From: Corynebacterium pygosceleis
GTDB lineage: Bacteria > Actinomycetota > Actinomycetes > Mycobacteriales > Mycobacteriaceae
Length of the DNA stretch: 64,000 nt
Assembly (NCBI RefSeq): GCF_016595275.2
Contig: NZ_JAENIQ020000002.1
Location: forward strand, 666,358 to 730,357
Direction: 5' to 3'
The notes beneath the pieces were generated by a model. The model ran no database searches and was not told where the DNA came from. It worked only from the letters and a program-made list of their open reading frames with translations. Below, piece after piece: positions 21,389-30,897 of the stretch (position 1 is its first letter; each line of letters begins with the position of its first letter). A program made the position numbers and the translations under genes.

Positions 21389-22684
21389 TCAGATGTAGTA
21401 GCCCACCACGCCACTCGCCCGCTTGGCCGTGCGTTCCAGCCGGGATTCCGTCATCGACGCGATCTGGTCGATGATCACCCGGGAGCGTGCGGCGTCACTG
21501 TCGGCGTCGGCCCACCACGCCGCGAAGATCGGGTCCAGGGTGCCCGGCGCCCCGAAGGTGAGATAGTCGTGGACCCGCGCGATCCGCTCGCGCTGCCTGT
21601 CCTGGCGCTGCTGGTGCCTGCTCTCCTCCATCACGTAGAGGACCGCGATCGTCTTGAGCATCTGGACCTCGGCCGCCGCCGCGGGGGGGACGACGAGCCG
21701 CCCGTGCATCCTTCCCAGCGGGCGCCCACCGGCGGCCTCCAGCGTCGCGCCGACCGTCACCCCCACATACCGTCCGACGAGTTCACTGGTCAGTGCCTTG
21801 AGCGCGACGAGCGACGACAGGGAACCGTCGTAGTCGGCGGCGGCCGCGACGACCGGCAGCTGGCGCAGTGCATCCGCTGCCGCGATCATCTCCTCCGGGT
21901 CACCGCCGAAGGCCTCCGCCCCCTTCTCCGCGAGTTCCGCGAGTTCGAAGAGGTCCCACAGAACCTTCAGGCTGATCCGGCCGGAGCAGATGCCGTCCTC
22001 GACGTCGTGCACCGAATAGGCGACGTCGTCGGACCAGTCCATCACCTGCCCCTCGACCGATGACCTGGAATCGTCCGGACCGTGCCCCTCGCGGATCCAG
22101 GCGAGCAGATCCGCCTCCTCCCGGTAGGCGCCGTACTTACGACGGACCGTTCCGTCGGGGGAGATCCTCGTCCACGGGTACTTGCAGGCGGCGTCGAGGG
22201 ACGCCCGGGTGAGATTGAGACCGTGCGGGGTTCCGTCCGGTGCGAGGATCTTCGGCTCGAGCCGCGAGATGATCCGCAGTGTCTGGGCGTTTCCCTCGAA
22301 TCCGCCGCAGTCCGCCGCCAGTTCATCGAGCGCGACTTCACCGTTGTGCCCGTAGGGCGGGTGACCGATGTCGTGGCAGAGTCCCGCGAGGTCCGCGAGA
22401 TCCGGGTTCACGCCGATGCCCGACGCGATTCCCCGGGCGATCTGCGCGACCTCGAGGGAGTGCGTGAGACGGGTTCTCGGGGTGTCCCCGTCCCGGGGGC
22501 CGACGACCTGGGTCTTGTCCGCGAGTCGGCGGAGCGCGGCGGAGTGGAGTACCCGGGCCCGGTCCCGTGAGAAGGCGCTGCGGTCGTCCACCGAGGTGGC
22601 GGCCATCTGACTGCCCTTCGGGGCTTCGTCGCAGTACCGTGCGGTGTCGGCATCGGTGTAGCTGTACTGGGCGGGACTGTCCAC
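21389..22684 (-). CDS. dgt: dGTP triphosphohydrolase-like HD protein
   Basis: A 431-residue HD-domain phosphohydrolase that cleaves dNTPs to nucleosides and triphosphate. It has the metal-binding residues of the family: RTRLTHSLEV (first His) and LAGLCHDIGHPPYGHNGE (His-Asp pair and the following His). DWSDDVAYSVHDVEDG provides the last Asp. The N-terminal RDRARVLHSAALRRLADKTQV segment binds substrate. It lies upstream of dnaG in the same strand, an order I recall from corynebacteria, here split by the MFS/ArsR and RNase/barstar genes. Confidence 0.93.
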   Translation of the reverse strand: MDSPAQYSYTDADTARYCDEAPKGSQMAATSVDDRSAFSRDRARVLHSAALRRLADKTQVVGPRDGDTPRTRLTHSLEVAQIARGIASGIGVNPDLADLAGLCHDIGHPPYGHNGEVALDELAADCGGFEGNAQTLRIISRLEPKILAPDGTPHGLNLTRASLDAACKYPWTRISPDGTVRRKYGAYREEADLLAWIREGHGPDDSRSSVEGQVMDWSDDVAYSVHDVEDGICSGRISLKVLWDLFELAELAEKGAEAFGGDPEEMIAAADALRQLPVVAAAADYDGSLSSLVALKALTSELVGRYVGVTVGATLEAAGGRPLGRMHGRLVVPPAAAAEVQMLKTIAVLYVMEESRHQQRQDRQRERIARVHDYLTFGAPGTLDPIFAAWWADADSDAARSRVIIDQIASMTESRLERTAKRASGVVGYYI

Positions 22685-22725
22685 GGTCGGTCGGCGTCTC
22701 CTGGTCGGCGGGATGGGCGGGTCCT

Positions 22726-23433
22726 TCAGGCCCTGTCACGGCCGAGATGACGGTACCGAGTGCTTCTCGACGGCCGCAGTCGTCCCGCGACAGTGCGCAG
22801 TGTCCCCTCCAGCATATCGGCCAGCCCGGCGGATCCGGGGACGCGACGCAGGTCAGCTACGACGAGTCCGGCGGATTCGTGGAGCAGTGTCCAGACCCAG
22901 TGTCTCCCCGGGAAACGGGTCGGGGTACCGGAGGCCGGGACCGTCGTGACGCTCCGGAAGCCGACCTCCCGTGCGATCGATGCGGCACGGAGGCAGTGGT
23001 TCGGGTCGGTGACGATGATGGTCTCCCCCGGTTCACCGTGTCCCTCCGCAACCGCCGCGAGGGATCCCCGGGTGTCGTTCCCGACGGGAAACTCCGTGAT
23101 CGCGGCGGCGTCGACACCGGCGTTCCGGAGGTACTCCGCCCCCACCCCGGCCTCCGTGTACCGGTCACCGGGGAGACGTCCCCCCACGGTGACCACCCGG
23201 AGGGAAGGGTTCGCGTGCCAGAGCCCGGCGGCACGGTCCAGGCGGGCCGCGAACTGGGCCCCCGGTCTGCCGTCGTACTGGGCGGTTCCGGGGATGATGA
23301 GGGTGCGGGCGTCCCGGTGGACGGTGGTGGGGCGGTGCGCGTGCAGGATGATCCGCAACGGCCAGATCACCGACACCACCGCGACCGCCGTCGCCGTGGC
23401 GGCCACCGTCCGGACTGTGGTCACGCGGTTCAT
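22726..23433 (-). CDS. YdcF/ElyC-type DUF218 membrane protein
   Basis: A 235-residue protein. One membrane helix at about 5-25 is followed by the DUF218 domain: LIIPGTAQYDGRPGAQFAARL, then VVTVGGRLPGDRYTEAG, NDTRGSLAAVAEG and IIVTDPNHCLRAA. DUF218 proteins act in envelope metabolism; some (ElyC, SanA) affect peptidoglycan or vancomycin tolerance. ATG 23433 (MNRVTT) is chosen because it puts the helix at the N-terminus. It is divergent from the TPM protein. Confidence 0.82.
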   Translation of the reverse strand: MNRVTTVRTVAATATAVAVVSVIWPLRIILHAHRPTTVHRDARTLIIPGTAQYDGRPGAQFAARLDRAAGLWHANPSLRVVTVGGRLPGDRYTEAGVGAEYLRNAGVDAAAITEFPVGNDTRGSLAAVAEGHGEPGETIIVTDPNHCLRAASIAREVGFRSVTTVPASGTPTRFPGRHWVWTLLHESAGLVVADLRRVPGSAGLADMLEGTLRTVAGRLRPSRSTRYRHLGRDRA

Positions 23434-23483
23434 GTGTGACAGTCTGCCATCCGTGCCGGACGGGGTCGCGGTACTCTTGGGAC

Positions 23484-25556
23484 ATGAGTTCCGCAGCACA
23501 GTCCCCCGGCCCGCGACCTTCCCGCCGACCCTCGGCTCCGACACTCCCGGGACGCCCGTCCCGCCGTTTCCCCGTGCGTGTCGCCGGGGCCGCCGCCGTC
23601 GGACTGTTTGCGGTTCTCGGTATCGGGGCGCCGGTCGCGTGGGCGGATCAGGAGGTGTCCGTCACGGCACAGCAGCCCGAGGTACTCACTTCAACGGTGA
23701 CCGACAACGCCGGGGTCCTGGACGCCGGGCAGACCGCGGACCTGGAGGCGAAGATCCGGGACTACCAGAAGTCCTCCGCGAAGAAGATCTACGTCGTCTT
23801 CGAGCGTGACTTCGGCGGCACCGAGGGCTCCGAATGGGCGGAACGGGAGTTCCGGGCGAATGACGGCGCCAATGTACTCGTGTACGCGGTGGCGGTGGAG
23901 TCCCGGGACTACGGGCTGAGCTACGGGAGGGAGTTCTCCTCGTCCGAGGCCGAACGCATGCGTGACGCGGCGTACGACCGGCTGGTGGACTCCGACTTCG
24001 CCGGTTCAGCCTTCGCTCTCGTCGACGCCGCCTCCGGCTCCGGTTCCGGCGGCGGGATGTCCGGCGCCGGGTGGTTGTTCCTGCTCGGTGGAGGTGGTGC
24101 CGCCGCGGCGACCTTCGTCGGTGTGAAACGCTCCGCGAAGAAGAACTCGCGGAAGAAGCGCGCCGCACTGGTCACGGACGCCCGTGAGCTGCCACCCGAG
24201 CAGTCCGACCGGCTGGAGGACATGCCGCTCGACGTCCTGGAGGAGCTCGCCCGGGAGGAACTGGTGAGCACCGATGAATCGATCCGTGGTGCGCGTGAGG
24301 AACTCGATCTCGCGGTGGCGGAGTTCGGTGCGGAACGCACGCGACCGTTCACCCGGGCGATGAACGACTCGACGGGGACCCTGCAACGTGCGTTCGCGAT
24401 GCGCAAGCGACTGGATGATGCCGTCTCGGACGATCCCGCGACGCGGCGCAGCATTCTGCTGGACATCATCACGAGCTGCAAGAGGGCGGACCAGGCGTTG
24501 GAGGCCCGGGCCGGGGAGTTCGGTTCCATGCGGAACCTGCTGCTGAACGCCGGTGACCGCCTGGATGAGCTCACCCGGAAGACCATCGCGCTGCGGACCC
24601 GCCTTCCGGAGGCCCGCGAGTCCCTGACCCGGTTGCACGACCGCTTCGACACGGAGTGGGTGTCCGCGCTGGACGACAACCCGGATCTCGCCGAGGCGCA
24701 CCTCGACGAATCCGAGTCGACGATGGAGCGGGCACGCGAACTCGCGGCGAAGCCCGCCGGCCAACAGGGTGGTCTGGTGGATGACATCCGGCACATCGAG
24801 TCCGCTCTCCAGCAGGCCGAGAAGCTCATGGACGGGGTGGAGCACGGTGAATCCAACATCCGTGCGGCCCGCGCCAACCTCGGCCCGCTGGCGGAGGAGA
24901 TCCGCGACGAGATCTCCGAGGCCCGTCGGATCATCTCCGACGCCGAGAGGGACGGCCTGGACGTCGATCACTCCGCCCTGGCCGAGATCACGGAACGGGC
25001 CGAGCGAGAGAGCGCGGAGGCCGTGGAGCGTGCCGGTGGGGATCCCCTGGGCGCATGGGACACGCTCCTCGCCCTCGACGCCGAGCTCGACGAGCATCTC
25101 GATGCGTTCCGTTCGGAGGCCGCTGACGCCGGGCGACGTCGGGACATGTTCAACCGGGCCATGGGAACCGCCACGAGCACGTTGCAGGCTGCGGAGGATC
25201 TCATCTCGACACGCGGCAGGGTGATCGGGGGAACCGCCCGGACGCACCTCGCGGCGGCGAAGCGGCTCCACGCCACGGCACTCAACGAGCGTGACGGTGA
25301 TCTGCGGGCGGCCACCCGGGCTGCGGGACAGTGCGTGTCCGCCTCGAATGCCGCGCTCGCTGCGGCGCAGAGGGACATCCGTGACTACGAGCGCAGGATG
25401 AACCGGCGCAACGGCGGTGGGAACGGGGCGTTCGTCGCCGGTATGGTCCTCAACTCCATCCTCAGCAACGGTGGACGTGGCGGCGGCTTCGGTGGTGGCG
25501 GAGGCGGCTTCGGCGGCGGCGGGAACCTGGGCGGTTCCTTCGGCGGGAAGTTCTGA
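23484..25556 (+). CDS. TPM-domain protein with coiled-coil region and Gly-rich tail
   Basis: A 690-residue envelope protein. A signal peptide is visible at about 28-53 (FPVRVAGAAAVGLFAVLGIG ... VAWA). The TPM_phosphatase (YgcG) domain is at about 65-175 (VTDNAGVLDAGQTADLEAKI, then YGLSYGREF). A membrane helix at about 193-212 and a long charged helical region (about 215-640) follow. The tail is a run of GGGFGGG repeats. This layout is common in actinobacteria; some TPM domains hydrolyse phosphoesters or act in photosystem repair, and its role here is unknown. A -10 box TACTCT stands just before ATG 23484, so it is leaderless. Confidence 0.85.
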   Translation: MSSAAQSPGPRPSRRPSAPTLPGRPSRRFPVRVAGAAAVGLFAVLGIGAPVAWADQEVSVTAQQPEVLTSTVTDNAGVLDAGQTADLEAKIRDYQKSSAKKIYVVFERDFGGTEGSEWAEREFRANDGANVLVYAVAVESRDYGLSYGREFSSSEAERMRDAAYDRLVDSDFAGSAFALVDAASGSGSGGGMSGAGWLFLLGGGGAAAATFVGVKRSAKKNSRKKRAALVTDARELPPEQSDRLEDMPLDVLEELAREELVSTDESIRGAREELDLAVAEFGAERTRPFTRAMNDSTGTLQRAFAMRKRLDDAVSDDPATRRSILLDIITSCKRADQALEARAGEFGSMRNLLLNAGDRLDELTRKTIALRTRLPEARESLTRLHDRFDTEWVSALDDNPDLAEAHLDESESTMERARELAAKPAGQQGGLVDDIRHIESALQQAEKLMDGVEHGESNIRAARANLGPLAEEIRDEISEARRIISDAERDGLDVDHSALAEITERAERESAEAVERAGGDPLGAWDTLLALDAELDEHLDAFRSEAADAGRRRDMFNRAMGTATSTLQAAEDLISTRGRVIGGTARTHLAAAKRLHATALNERDGDLRAATRAAGQCVSASNAALAAAQRDIRDYERRMNRRNGGGNGAFVAGMVLNSILSNGGRGGGFGGGGGGFGGGGNLGGSFGGKF

Positions 25557-25565
25557 TACCGCCGG

Positions 25566-26075
25566 TCAGACCCTGAGGTTGTGCTCGACTGCGTCCACCA
25601 GGACGCAGGCCCAGGACAGGACGATTCCCTCGAGCATCGTCAGGTCCGTGTGCCGGGGGCCGTCGTGCACCTCCAGAGCTCCGCGGAGGTCGGGGTGCGT
25701 CGAGGCGATGACTCCCCCCGGACCGATGATGTCCCTGTCGACCCCGAACAGTGAACGGCGACGCAGGGTGTAGTGCGTCCCGGCGCAGTAGGCCGTGAGA
25801 CGCCGCACCGTCAACCCCTGCTGGACGACGGTGTAGACCTCACCGCCGGACAGGGTTGCACGGCACCGGAACCTCAGCCCGGGTGCGGAACGTTCGATCA
25901 GTATGTTGTCGTCCTCCGTGTGGATCACCCCGGCGGACATCATCGCGATGATGTCCCCGTGCCCGTCACGGAGGTAGCCGTCCGCCCAGATCCAGTGCCC
26001 CGACGGCTCCTCCACGAACAGTCCCGCCCTGTCCTCGTCCCCGACGGGCGCCCCCGTTTCTCCGCCGCCGCTCAA
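25566..26075 (-). CDS. Unknown conserved-looking protein, 169 aa
   Basis: I do not recognise a family. The sequence reads as a beta-rich soluble domain (GHWIWADGYLRDGHGDIIAMM, then EVYTVVQQGLTVRRLTAYCAG), resembling the LURP-one/tubby-like or phospholipid-scramblase-related small beta proteins. That resemblance is weak. Its start overlaps the stop of the upstream gene (ATGA, 26072-26075), which points to a joint role with the membrane-anchored 179-aa protein. Confidence 0.6.
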   Translation of the reverse strand: MSGGGETGAPVGDEDRAGLFVEEPSGHWIWADGYLRDGHGDIIAMMSAGVIHTEDDNILIERSAPGLRFRCRATLSGGEVYTVVQQGLTVRRLTAYCAGTHYTLRRRSLFGVDRDIIGPGGVIASTHPDLRGALEVHDGPRHTDLTMLEGIVLSWACVLVDAVEHNLRV

Positions 26076-26611
26076 TTCAGGAAGAACCAGATGATGAACG
26101 GCGTCAGGAGCAGCAGGCTCACCGTGAGTACGACGGTGGAGCTGATCATCTTCGCCTCGAGTGCCGTGCGCGACACCCAGGCGGAGAACACCGCCCGGTC
26201 GAGGGGCAGCTCCGCGTCGGGCTCCATCTCCACGACGACCCTGCGGACACCGTGGTTCGCACCGGAGAACTGGCCGAGTTTCGTGCCGTCGGAGGACTCG
26301 ATGACCCAGTCGGTGCGGGCCTCGTTGACGAAGACCGCCTCCGATTCACCGGCGAAGTCGACCGTGATCGTCCTGGCACGGGCCAGCCGGGGCTTGTCGG
26401 GTGTCGCGGTGAACACGCGGCCGTCCGGGAGGGTGGCGCGCAGCGGCCCGGATTTCGGGGCCGACAACCGCCACTCGGCCCCCTCGACCGTGGCGCGGTG
26501 ATCGTCCACGGGCTCGGTGCCGAACACGGCGACGTCCCGGTCCCCGAGTGAGAGGGACAGGGTCGTGTGCCCGTCGGACGTCTCCCGGGGGCCCCAGGTC
26601 AGATTCTCCAT
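26072..26611 (-). CDS. Unknown C-terminally membrane-anchored protein, 179 aa
   Basis: About 150 residues of beta-rich sequence (LSLSLGDRDVAVFG, RVFTATPDKPRLARARTITVDFAG) are followed by a single C-terminal hydrophobic helix (STVVLTVSLLLLTPFIIWFF), so the domain probably faces the cytosol on a tail anchor. The domain pattern is like that of its coupled neighbour at 25566-26075, perhaps distant duplicates. It lies downstream of glyS on the same strand, separated by a hairpin. Confidence 0.6.
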   Translation of the reverse strand: MENLTWGPRETSDGHTTLSLSLGDRDVAVFGTEPVDDHRATVEGAEWRLSAPKSGPLRATLPDGRVFTATPDKPRLARARTITVDFAGESEAVFVNEARTDWVIESSDGTKLGQFSGANHGVRRVVVEMEPDAELPLDRAVFSAWVSRTALEAKMISSTVVLTVSLLLLTPFIIWFFLN

Positions 26612-26646
26612 GGCGGTGTGTCAGCCTTTCTTCCGGTGGAACGGAC

Positions 26647-26670
26647 GCCGCCCCGGGGTGACGGGGCGGC
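26647..26670. terminator. Hairpin after glyS
   Basis: GCCGCCCCG pairs with CGGGGCGGC (arms 26647-26655 and 26662-26670), between glyS and the 179-aa gene. No T-run; moderate support. Confidence 0.5.
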
Positions 26671-26692
26671 CGGGTTTCCCGTACGGGAGGTG

Positions 26693-28078
26693 TCAGCAGC
26701 CGATGAGACGGGCGGCGAGGTAGCTCTCCAGTTCGTCGATGGCGACCCGCTCCTGCTCCATCGTGTCCCGCTCACGCACGGTGACCGCGTTGTCCTCGAG
26801 CGTGTCGAAGTCGACGGTGACGCAGAACGGGGTTCCGATCTCGTCCTGGCGGCGGTAGCGGCGTCCGATGGCCCCGGAGGTGTCGTACTCGATGTTCCAG
26901 TGCTGACGGAGGGTCTCGGCGACCTTCTCAGCGGTCGGGGTGAGCGTGTCCTTCTTGGACAGCGGCAGCACGGCGACCTTGACCGGCGCGAGGCGGCGGT
27001 CGAGTTTCAGCACGACGCGCTTGTCCACGCCGCCCTTGGAGTTCGGGGCCTCATCCTCGTGGTAGGCGTCGACGAGGAACGCCATCATGGAACGACCGAG
27101 ACCGGCCGCGGGCTCGATGACGTAGGGGATCCAGCGCTCCCCGCTCTCCTGGTCGAAGAAGGAGAGGTCCTCGCCCGAGCCCTTGGCGTGGGTGGACAGG
27201 TCGAAGTCGGTGCGGTTCGCCACGCCCTCGAGCTCACCCCACTTGCCGTTGGCGAAGTGGAACGCGTACTCCACGTCGACGGTGCGCTTGGAGTAGTGCG
27301 AGAGCTTCTCCTGCGGGTGCTCGTAGAGACGCAGGTTCTCCGGGTCGATGCCCAGGTCGACGTACCAGTTGAAACGGTGGTCGATCCAGTACTGGTGCCA
27401 TTCCTCGTCCTCGCCGGGCTTGACGAAGAACTCCATCTCCATCTGCTCGAACTCGCGGGTACGGAAGATGAAGTTGCCGGGCGTGATCTCGTTGCGGAAG
27501 GACTTGCCGATCTGCGCGATACCGAACGGGGGCTTCATCCGGGCCGACGTCATGACGTTCTTGAAGTTCACGAAGATGCCCTGCGCGGTCTCGGGCCGCA
27601 GGTAGTGCAGGCCCTCCTCGTCATCGACGGGGCCGAGGAACGTCTTGAGCATGCCGGAGAACTCCCGGGGCTCGGTCCAGTTGCCGGGCTGGCCGGTCTC
27701 GGGGTCGTTGATGTCGGCGAGGCCGTTTGCCGGGGGGTGGCCGTGCTTCTCCTCGTAGGCCTCCAGCAGGTGGTCGGCGCGGTAACGCTTGTGGGTGTGG
27801 AGCGACTCCACGAGCGGGTCCGTGAACACCTCGAGGTGACCGGAGGAGACCCACACCTGACGGGGCAGGATCACCGAGGAATCAAGACCGACGACGTCGG
27901 GACGCGAGGTCACCATGGACCGCCACCACTGCTTCTTGATGTTCTCCTTGAGCTCGACACCGAGCGGGCCGTAATCCCACGCGGAACGGGTACCGCCGTA
28001 GATCTCGCCGCAGGGGTAGACCAGTCCACGTCGTTTACAGAGGTTCACGACGGTTTCGATGGTGGTTTTCTGTGCCAC
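26693..28078 (-). CDS. glyS: Glycyl-tRNA synthetase (dimeric type)
   Basis: A 461-residue class II synthetase of the alpha2 type that charges tRNA-Gly in the cytosol. The three class II motifs are seen: motif 1 in [16 protein letters not shown], motif 2 in [21 protein letters not shown], and motif 3 in [13 protein letters not shown]. The C-terminal anticodon-binding domain ([16 protein letters not shown]) follows. The start is GTG 28078 with AGGAG about 12 nt upstream. It is divergent from zur. Confidence 0.96.
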   Translation of the reverse strand: MAQKTTIETVVNLCKRRGLVYPCGEIYGGTRSAWDYGPLGVELKENIKKQWWRSMVTSRPDVVGLDSSVILPRQVWVSSGHLEVFTDPLVESLHTHKRYRADHLLEAYEEKHGHPPANGLADINDPETGQPGNWTEPREFSGMLKTFLGPVDDEEGLHYLRPETAQGIFVNFKNVMTSARMKPPFGIAQIGKSFRNEITPGNFIFRTREFEQMEMEFFVKPGEDEEWHQYWIDHRFNWYVDLGIDPENLRLYEHPQEKLSHYSKRTVDVEYAFHFANGKWGELEGVANRTDFDLSTHAKGSGEDLSFFDQESGERWIPYVIEPAAGLGRSMMAFLVDAYHEDEAPNSKGGVDKRVVLKLDRRLAPVKVAVLPLSKKDTLTPTAEKVAETLRQHWNIEYDTSGAIGRRYRRQDEIGTPFCVTVDFDTLEDNAVTVRERDTMEQERVAIDELESYLAARLIGC

Positions 28079-28515
28079 GGTTCTTCAGTACTCCTAGAGG
28101 GAAGTTATACGGTTCGTTGTTGTTCACTGGTACCCGGTGTCGTCCGGTACCGGGCACCGTCGGACCACTGTCGTGTACCGGCCGCCCGGTGACAGCGGCG
28201 AGGGGTGTTCACCCGGCCGGTGGGCTCCGTGACGACCGGAGCACACCGGTGTCGGGTTCTCATCCCGCACCGGTCTCAGAACAGTCTAACCCCCGGGGAC
28301 CGGAGCCCAGGTTCCACCCGGGGTTTTCCCCTGCGACCCACCCCGCCCGGTGCCGGTGGGTCCGCCGGCACCGGGGGGAGGTGACGGGGAGCGTGAACGC
28401 GCTATCATGTGGGAAACAGGCTGTCCCGCCGCCGTACGCTCCGGTGACAGGGGGTTCCCGACACCCCCGAATCAGGGGCAGGACACCATGCACCCTGCAG
28501 GAAGGACCCCCGCAC
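28079..28515. other. Intergenic promoter region between glyS and zur
   Basis: No gene is seen in these 437 bp. On the minus strand TATAAC (complement of 28104-28109) could be the glyS -10 box. On the plus strand GGTGAC (28380-28385), 17 bp, TATCAT (28403-28408) could serve zur. A GGTACC inverted repeat lies near 28130-28158. I looked for a T-box for glyS and saw no T-box bulge or terminator pair. In C. glutamicum, as I recall, a small ArsR gene (znr) lies here before zur; it is absent. Confidence 0.5.
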
Positions 28516-28959
28516 ATGTCCGCCAACCAGGACTCGACCATTCCGAAGCTGGGTGTTCGCAGCACCCGCCAGCGCGCCTCCGTGGTCGAGGTGCTGCGTC
28601 ATCTGGACACCTTCGCCTCCGCGAAGACGATCCACCGTGAACTCGGCGAACGTAACCACAAGGTCGGGCTCACCACCGTGTACCGGACCCTCCAGTCCCT
28701 CGCCGACATCCACGCGGTCGACGTCCTGCACATGGCGACCGGGGAGTCCCTCTACCGGCACTGTGACACCGAGGCCCACCATCACCATCTGGTCTGCACC
28801 GAGTGCGGCCACACCATCGAGATCGAGGGCGGCCCCGTGGAGAAGTGGGCTCTGGAGGAGTCCCGGCGCAATGACTTCGAGCTGACCGGGCACACCGCCG
28901 AGGTCTTCGGTGTGTGCGCGGACTGCCGCGCCGGAAAGAGCACCGGCACGGACAACTGA
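28516..28959 (+). CDS. zur: Fur-family zinc uptake regulator
   Basis: A 147-residue Fur-family protein. The winged-helix part has RSTRQRASVVEVLRHLDTFA, and recognition helix TTVYRTLQSLADI. The dimerisation part has HCDTEAHHHHLVCTECGHTIEIEG and a closing CADC. The CxxC pair plus the HHHH cluster is typical of Zur. With zinc bound it would repress uptake genes. GGAAGGACC lies about 13 nt before ATG 28516. The product call rests on family and on position beside glyS and uppS; Fur itself is the alternative. Confidence 0.85.
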   Translation: MSANQDSTIPKLGVRSTRQRASVVEVLRHLDTFASAKTIHRELGERNHKVGLTTVYRTLQSLADIHAVDVLHMATGESLYRHCDTEAHHHHLVCTECGHTIEIEGGPVEKWALEESRRNDFELTGHTAEVFGVCADCRAGKSTGTDN

Positions 28960-28986
28960 CCCGCGCCGGAAGCGGTGTCACGTCAC

Positions 28987-30102
28987 TCAGACGACGACAC
29001 CGAGCAGGTTGCCCAGGCCGAATGTCACGGCCGCCGCACCGAGTCCGACCCCCAACTGGACGAACGCCTTGCGGACGGGTTGCACCCCGGAGAGCAGCCC
29101 GACGACGGATCCGGTGCACAGCAGGGCGATCCCGACGAGGACACAGGCGATCACCGCCGCCGTCATCGTCGGCAGGCCGAAGAAGAACGGGATGCACGGG
29201 ATCAGTGCGCCGGAGGCGAAGAACAGGAAGCTGGACACCGCGGCCGACATCCCGGAACCGACGACCTCGGGATCGGTGGGGGCCGCCCCGACCGGCACCG
29301 TGGAGATCGCCTCCCTCTCCACCGGCTGGTTCGCCCGGATACCGGCGAACACCGCCGCCGCCTTCGCCTTCGCCTCGTCGCCGCTCATCCCACGGGCCCG
29401 GTAGACGAGTTCCAGTTCATTGGAGTTCACGTCCAGCTGCGGCAGCTGGGCCGACGCCATCGGATCCGCGGTCGAGGCATCGAGCAGATCACGTTGCGAG
29501 GACACCGAGATGTATTCACCGGCGGCCATGGACAGTGCTCCGGCGAGCAGGCCCGTGAGCCCGGTCATCACGATGACGCCGTTGCCCGTCGCCGCCCCCA
29601 CGACACCGAGGATGAGTGCGAGGTTGCTCACCAGACCGTCGTTCATCCCGAACACCGCCGCCCGGAAGTTGCCCGAGATCTGTTCCCTGCCCCGGGCCGC
29701 CAGCCCACGGACGACCTCCGCGTGGATGCACTCGTCCGCCGTCATCTGGTCGGTGGCGTCCTCATCGTCGAGGTACGGCGTGCGCTGTTCCGCGGACTGC
29801 ATCAGGGCGAGGGTGAACACGCTGCCGAAACGACGTGCGAGGAACCCCATCAGGAGGGTGGAGTAGTCCGGGCGACGGGGCATCCCGACGTGGTTTCCCA
29901 GGAGATTCCGCCAGTGTTCCTCGTGGCGTGCCTCCGCGTCGGCCAGTGAGAGGAGGATGTCACGTTCCTCCCCCGTCTTGTGCAGGGCGAGTTCCCGGTA
30001 CACCGCGGCCTCCGCCCGTTCATTGGCGAGATAACGCTGCCACCGTCTGATCTGTGCACGGGTCGGTTGCCCGACCACCGGATCCCCGGCGTTGTCCGCC
30101 AT
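28987..30102 (-). CDS. Ferritin-like / VIT1-CCC1 metal transporter
   Basis: A 371-residue protein with an N-terminal ferritin-like di-iron domain (about 10-150: ANERAEAAVYRELA, ADAEARHEEHWRNLL, ECIHAE supplying Glu and His ligands). A C-terminal VIT1/CCC1 membrane domain follows (GMNDGLVSNLALILGVVGA, then AAGEYISVSSQRDL). This fusion resembles MbfA, an iron exporter of the inner membrane. It probably exports iron or manganese. It stands between zur and uppS and is transcribed toward zur, convergent with it. Confidence 0.88.
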   Translation of the reverse strand: MADNAGDPVVGQPTRAQIRRWQRYLANERAEAAVYRELALHKTGEERDILLSLADAEARHEEHWRNLLGNHVGMPRRPDYSTLLMGFLARRFGSVFTLALMQSAEQRTPYLDDEDATDQMTADECIHAEVVRGLAARGREQISGNFRAAVFGMNDGLVSNLALILGVVGAATGNGVIVMTGLTGLLAGALSMAAGEYISVSSQRDLLDASTADPMASAQLPQLDVNSNELELVYRARGMSGDEAKAKAAAVFAGIRANQPVEREAISTVPVGAAPTDPEVVGSGMSAAVSSFLFFASGALIPCIPFFFGLPTMTAAVIACVLVGIALLCTGSVVGLLSGVQPVRKAFVQLGVGLGAAAVTFGLGNLLGVVV

Positions 30103-30840
30103 CTACCTGACTCCTCCGAACCGGCGGTCCCGGTGCGCGTACTCGACGACCGCGTCATAGAGGTCCTGCGGGGTGAAGTCCGGGAAGAGCTTGTCCTGGT
30201 AGACCATCTCCGCGTAGGCGGACTGCCACAGCAGGAAGTTCGACGTCCGCTTCTCCCCCGACGGGCGGAGAAACAGGTCGACGTCGGGCATGTCGGGTTC
30301 GTCGAGGAAGTTCGGGAACGTGTCCTCGGTGATCTGCTCGGGACGGAGCCGACCCGCGGCGGCGTCCGCGGCGATCTGCCGGGCGGCGTCGATGATCTCG
30401 GCGCGGCCGCCGTAGTTGACGCACATCGCGAGTGTCATGGTCGTGTTGTCCCTCGTCAGCTCCTCGGCGGCCTCGAGCTCGCGGATCACCGAGCGCCACA
30501 GACGCGGTCGACGGCCGACCCACCGGACACGGACCCCCTTGGCGTGCAGACCGTCGCGCTGCCTGCGCAGCACGTCACGGTTGAACCCCATGAGAAAGCG
30601 GACCTCATCGGTGGAACGCCGCCAGTTCTCCGTGGAGAACGCGTACGCGGAGAGATAGGGAACGCCGAGGGCGATGCAGGCGTCCACGACGTCGAGCAGG
30701 ACCGCCTCTCCCCTCCGGTGTCCCTCGGTACGCTTCATCCCCCGTTCCGTCGCCCAGCGACCGTTGCCGTCCATCACCAGGGCGATGTGCTTCGGGAGGA
30801 ACTCGGCGGGGATCTCGGGCGGGGTGGTGTTCACAGTCAC
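30103..30840 (-). CDS. uppS: Isoprenyl transferase (decaprenyl/undecaprenyl diphosphate synthase)
   Basis: A 245-residue cis-prenyltransferase that makes the lipid carrier for cell-wall and arabinogalactan synthesis. It has [12 protein letters not shown] near 20-31, FSTENWRR, and [20 protein letters not shown] near 195-214. The GTG at 30840 ([11 protein letters not shown]) is preferred to the upstream ATG, because CACAAT lies 6 nt before it, suggesting a leaderless start, and the upstream residues look non-coding. It starts about 57 bp after the stop of recO on the same strand. Confidence 0.93.
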   Translation of the reverse strand: MTVNTTPPEIPAEFLPKHIALVMDGNGRWATERGMKRTEGHRRGEAVLLDVVDACIALGVPYLSAYAFSTENWRRSTDEVRFLMGFNRDVLRRQRDGLHAKGVRVRWVGRRPRLWRSVIRELEAAEELTRDNTTMTLAMCVNYGGRAEIIDAARQIAADAAAGRLRPEQITEDTFPNFLDEPDMPDVDLFLRPSGEKRTSNFLLWQSAYAEMVYQDKLFPDFTPQDLYDAVVEYAHRDRRFGGVR

Positions 30841-30897
30841 CGTTCCATTGTGCCACCCTCCCCCGCCCCGGGAAACCACCGCACGTTCCCGCACCGG

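Noticed and set aside
28079..28515. T-box riboswitch upstream of glyS
   Set aside because: No T-box sequence or terminator/antiterminator pair could be found.
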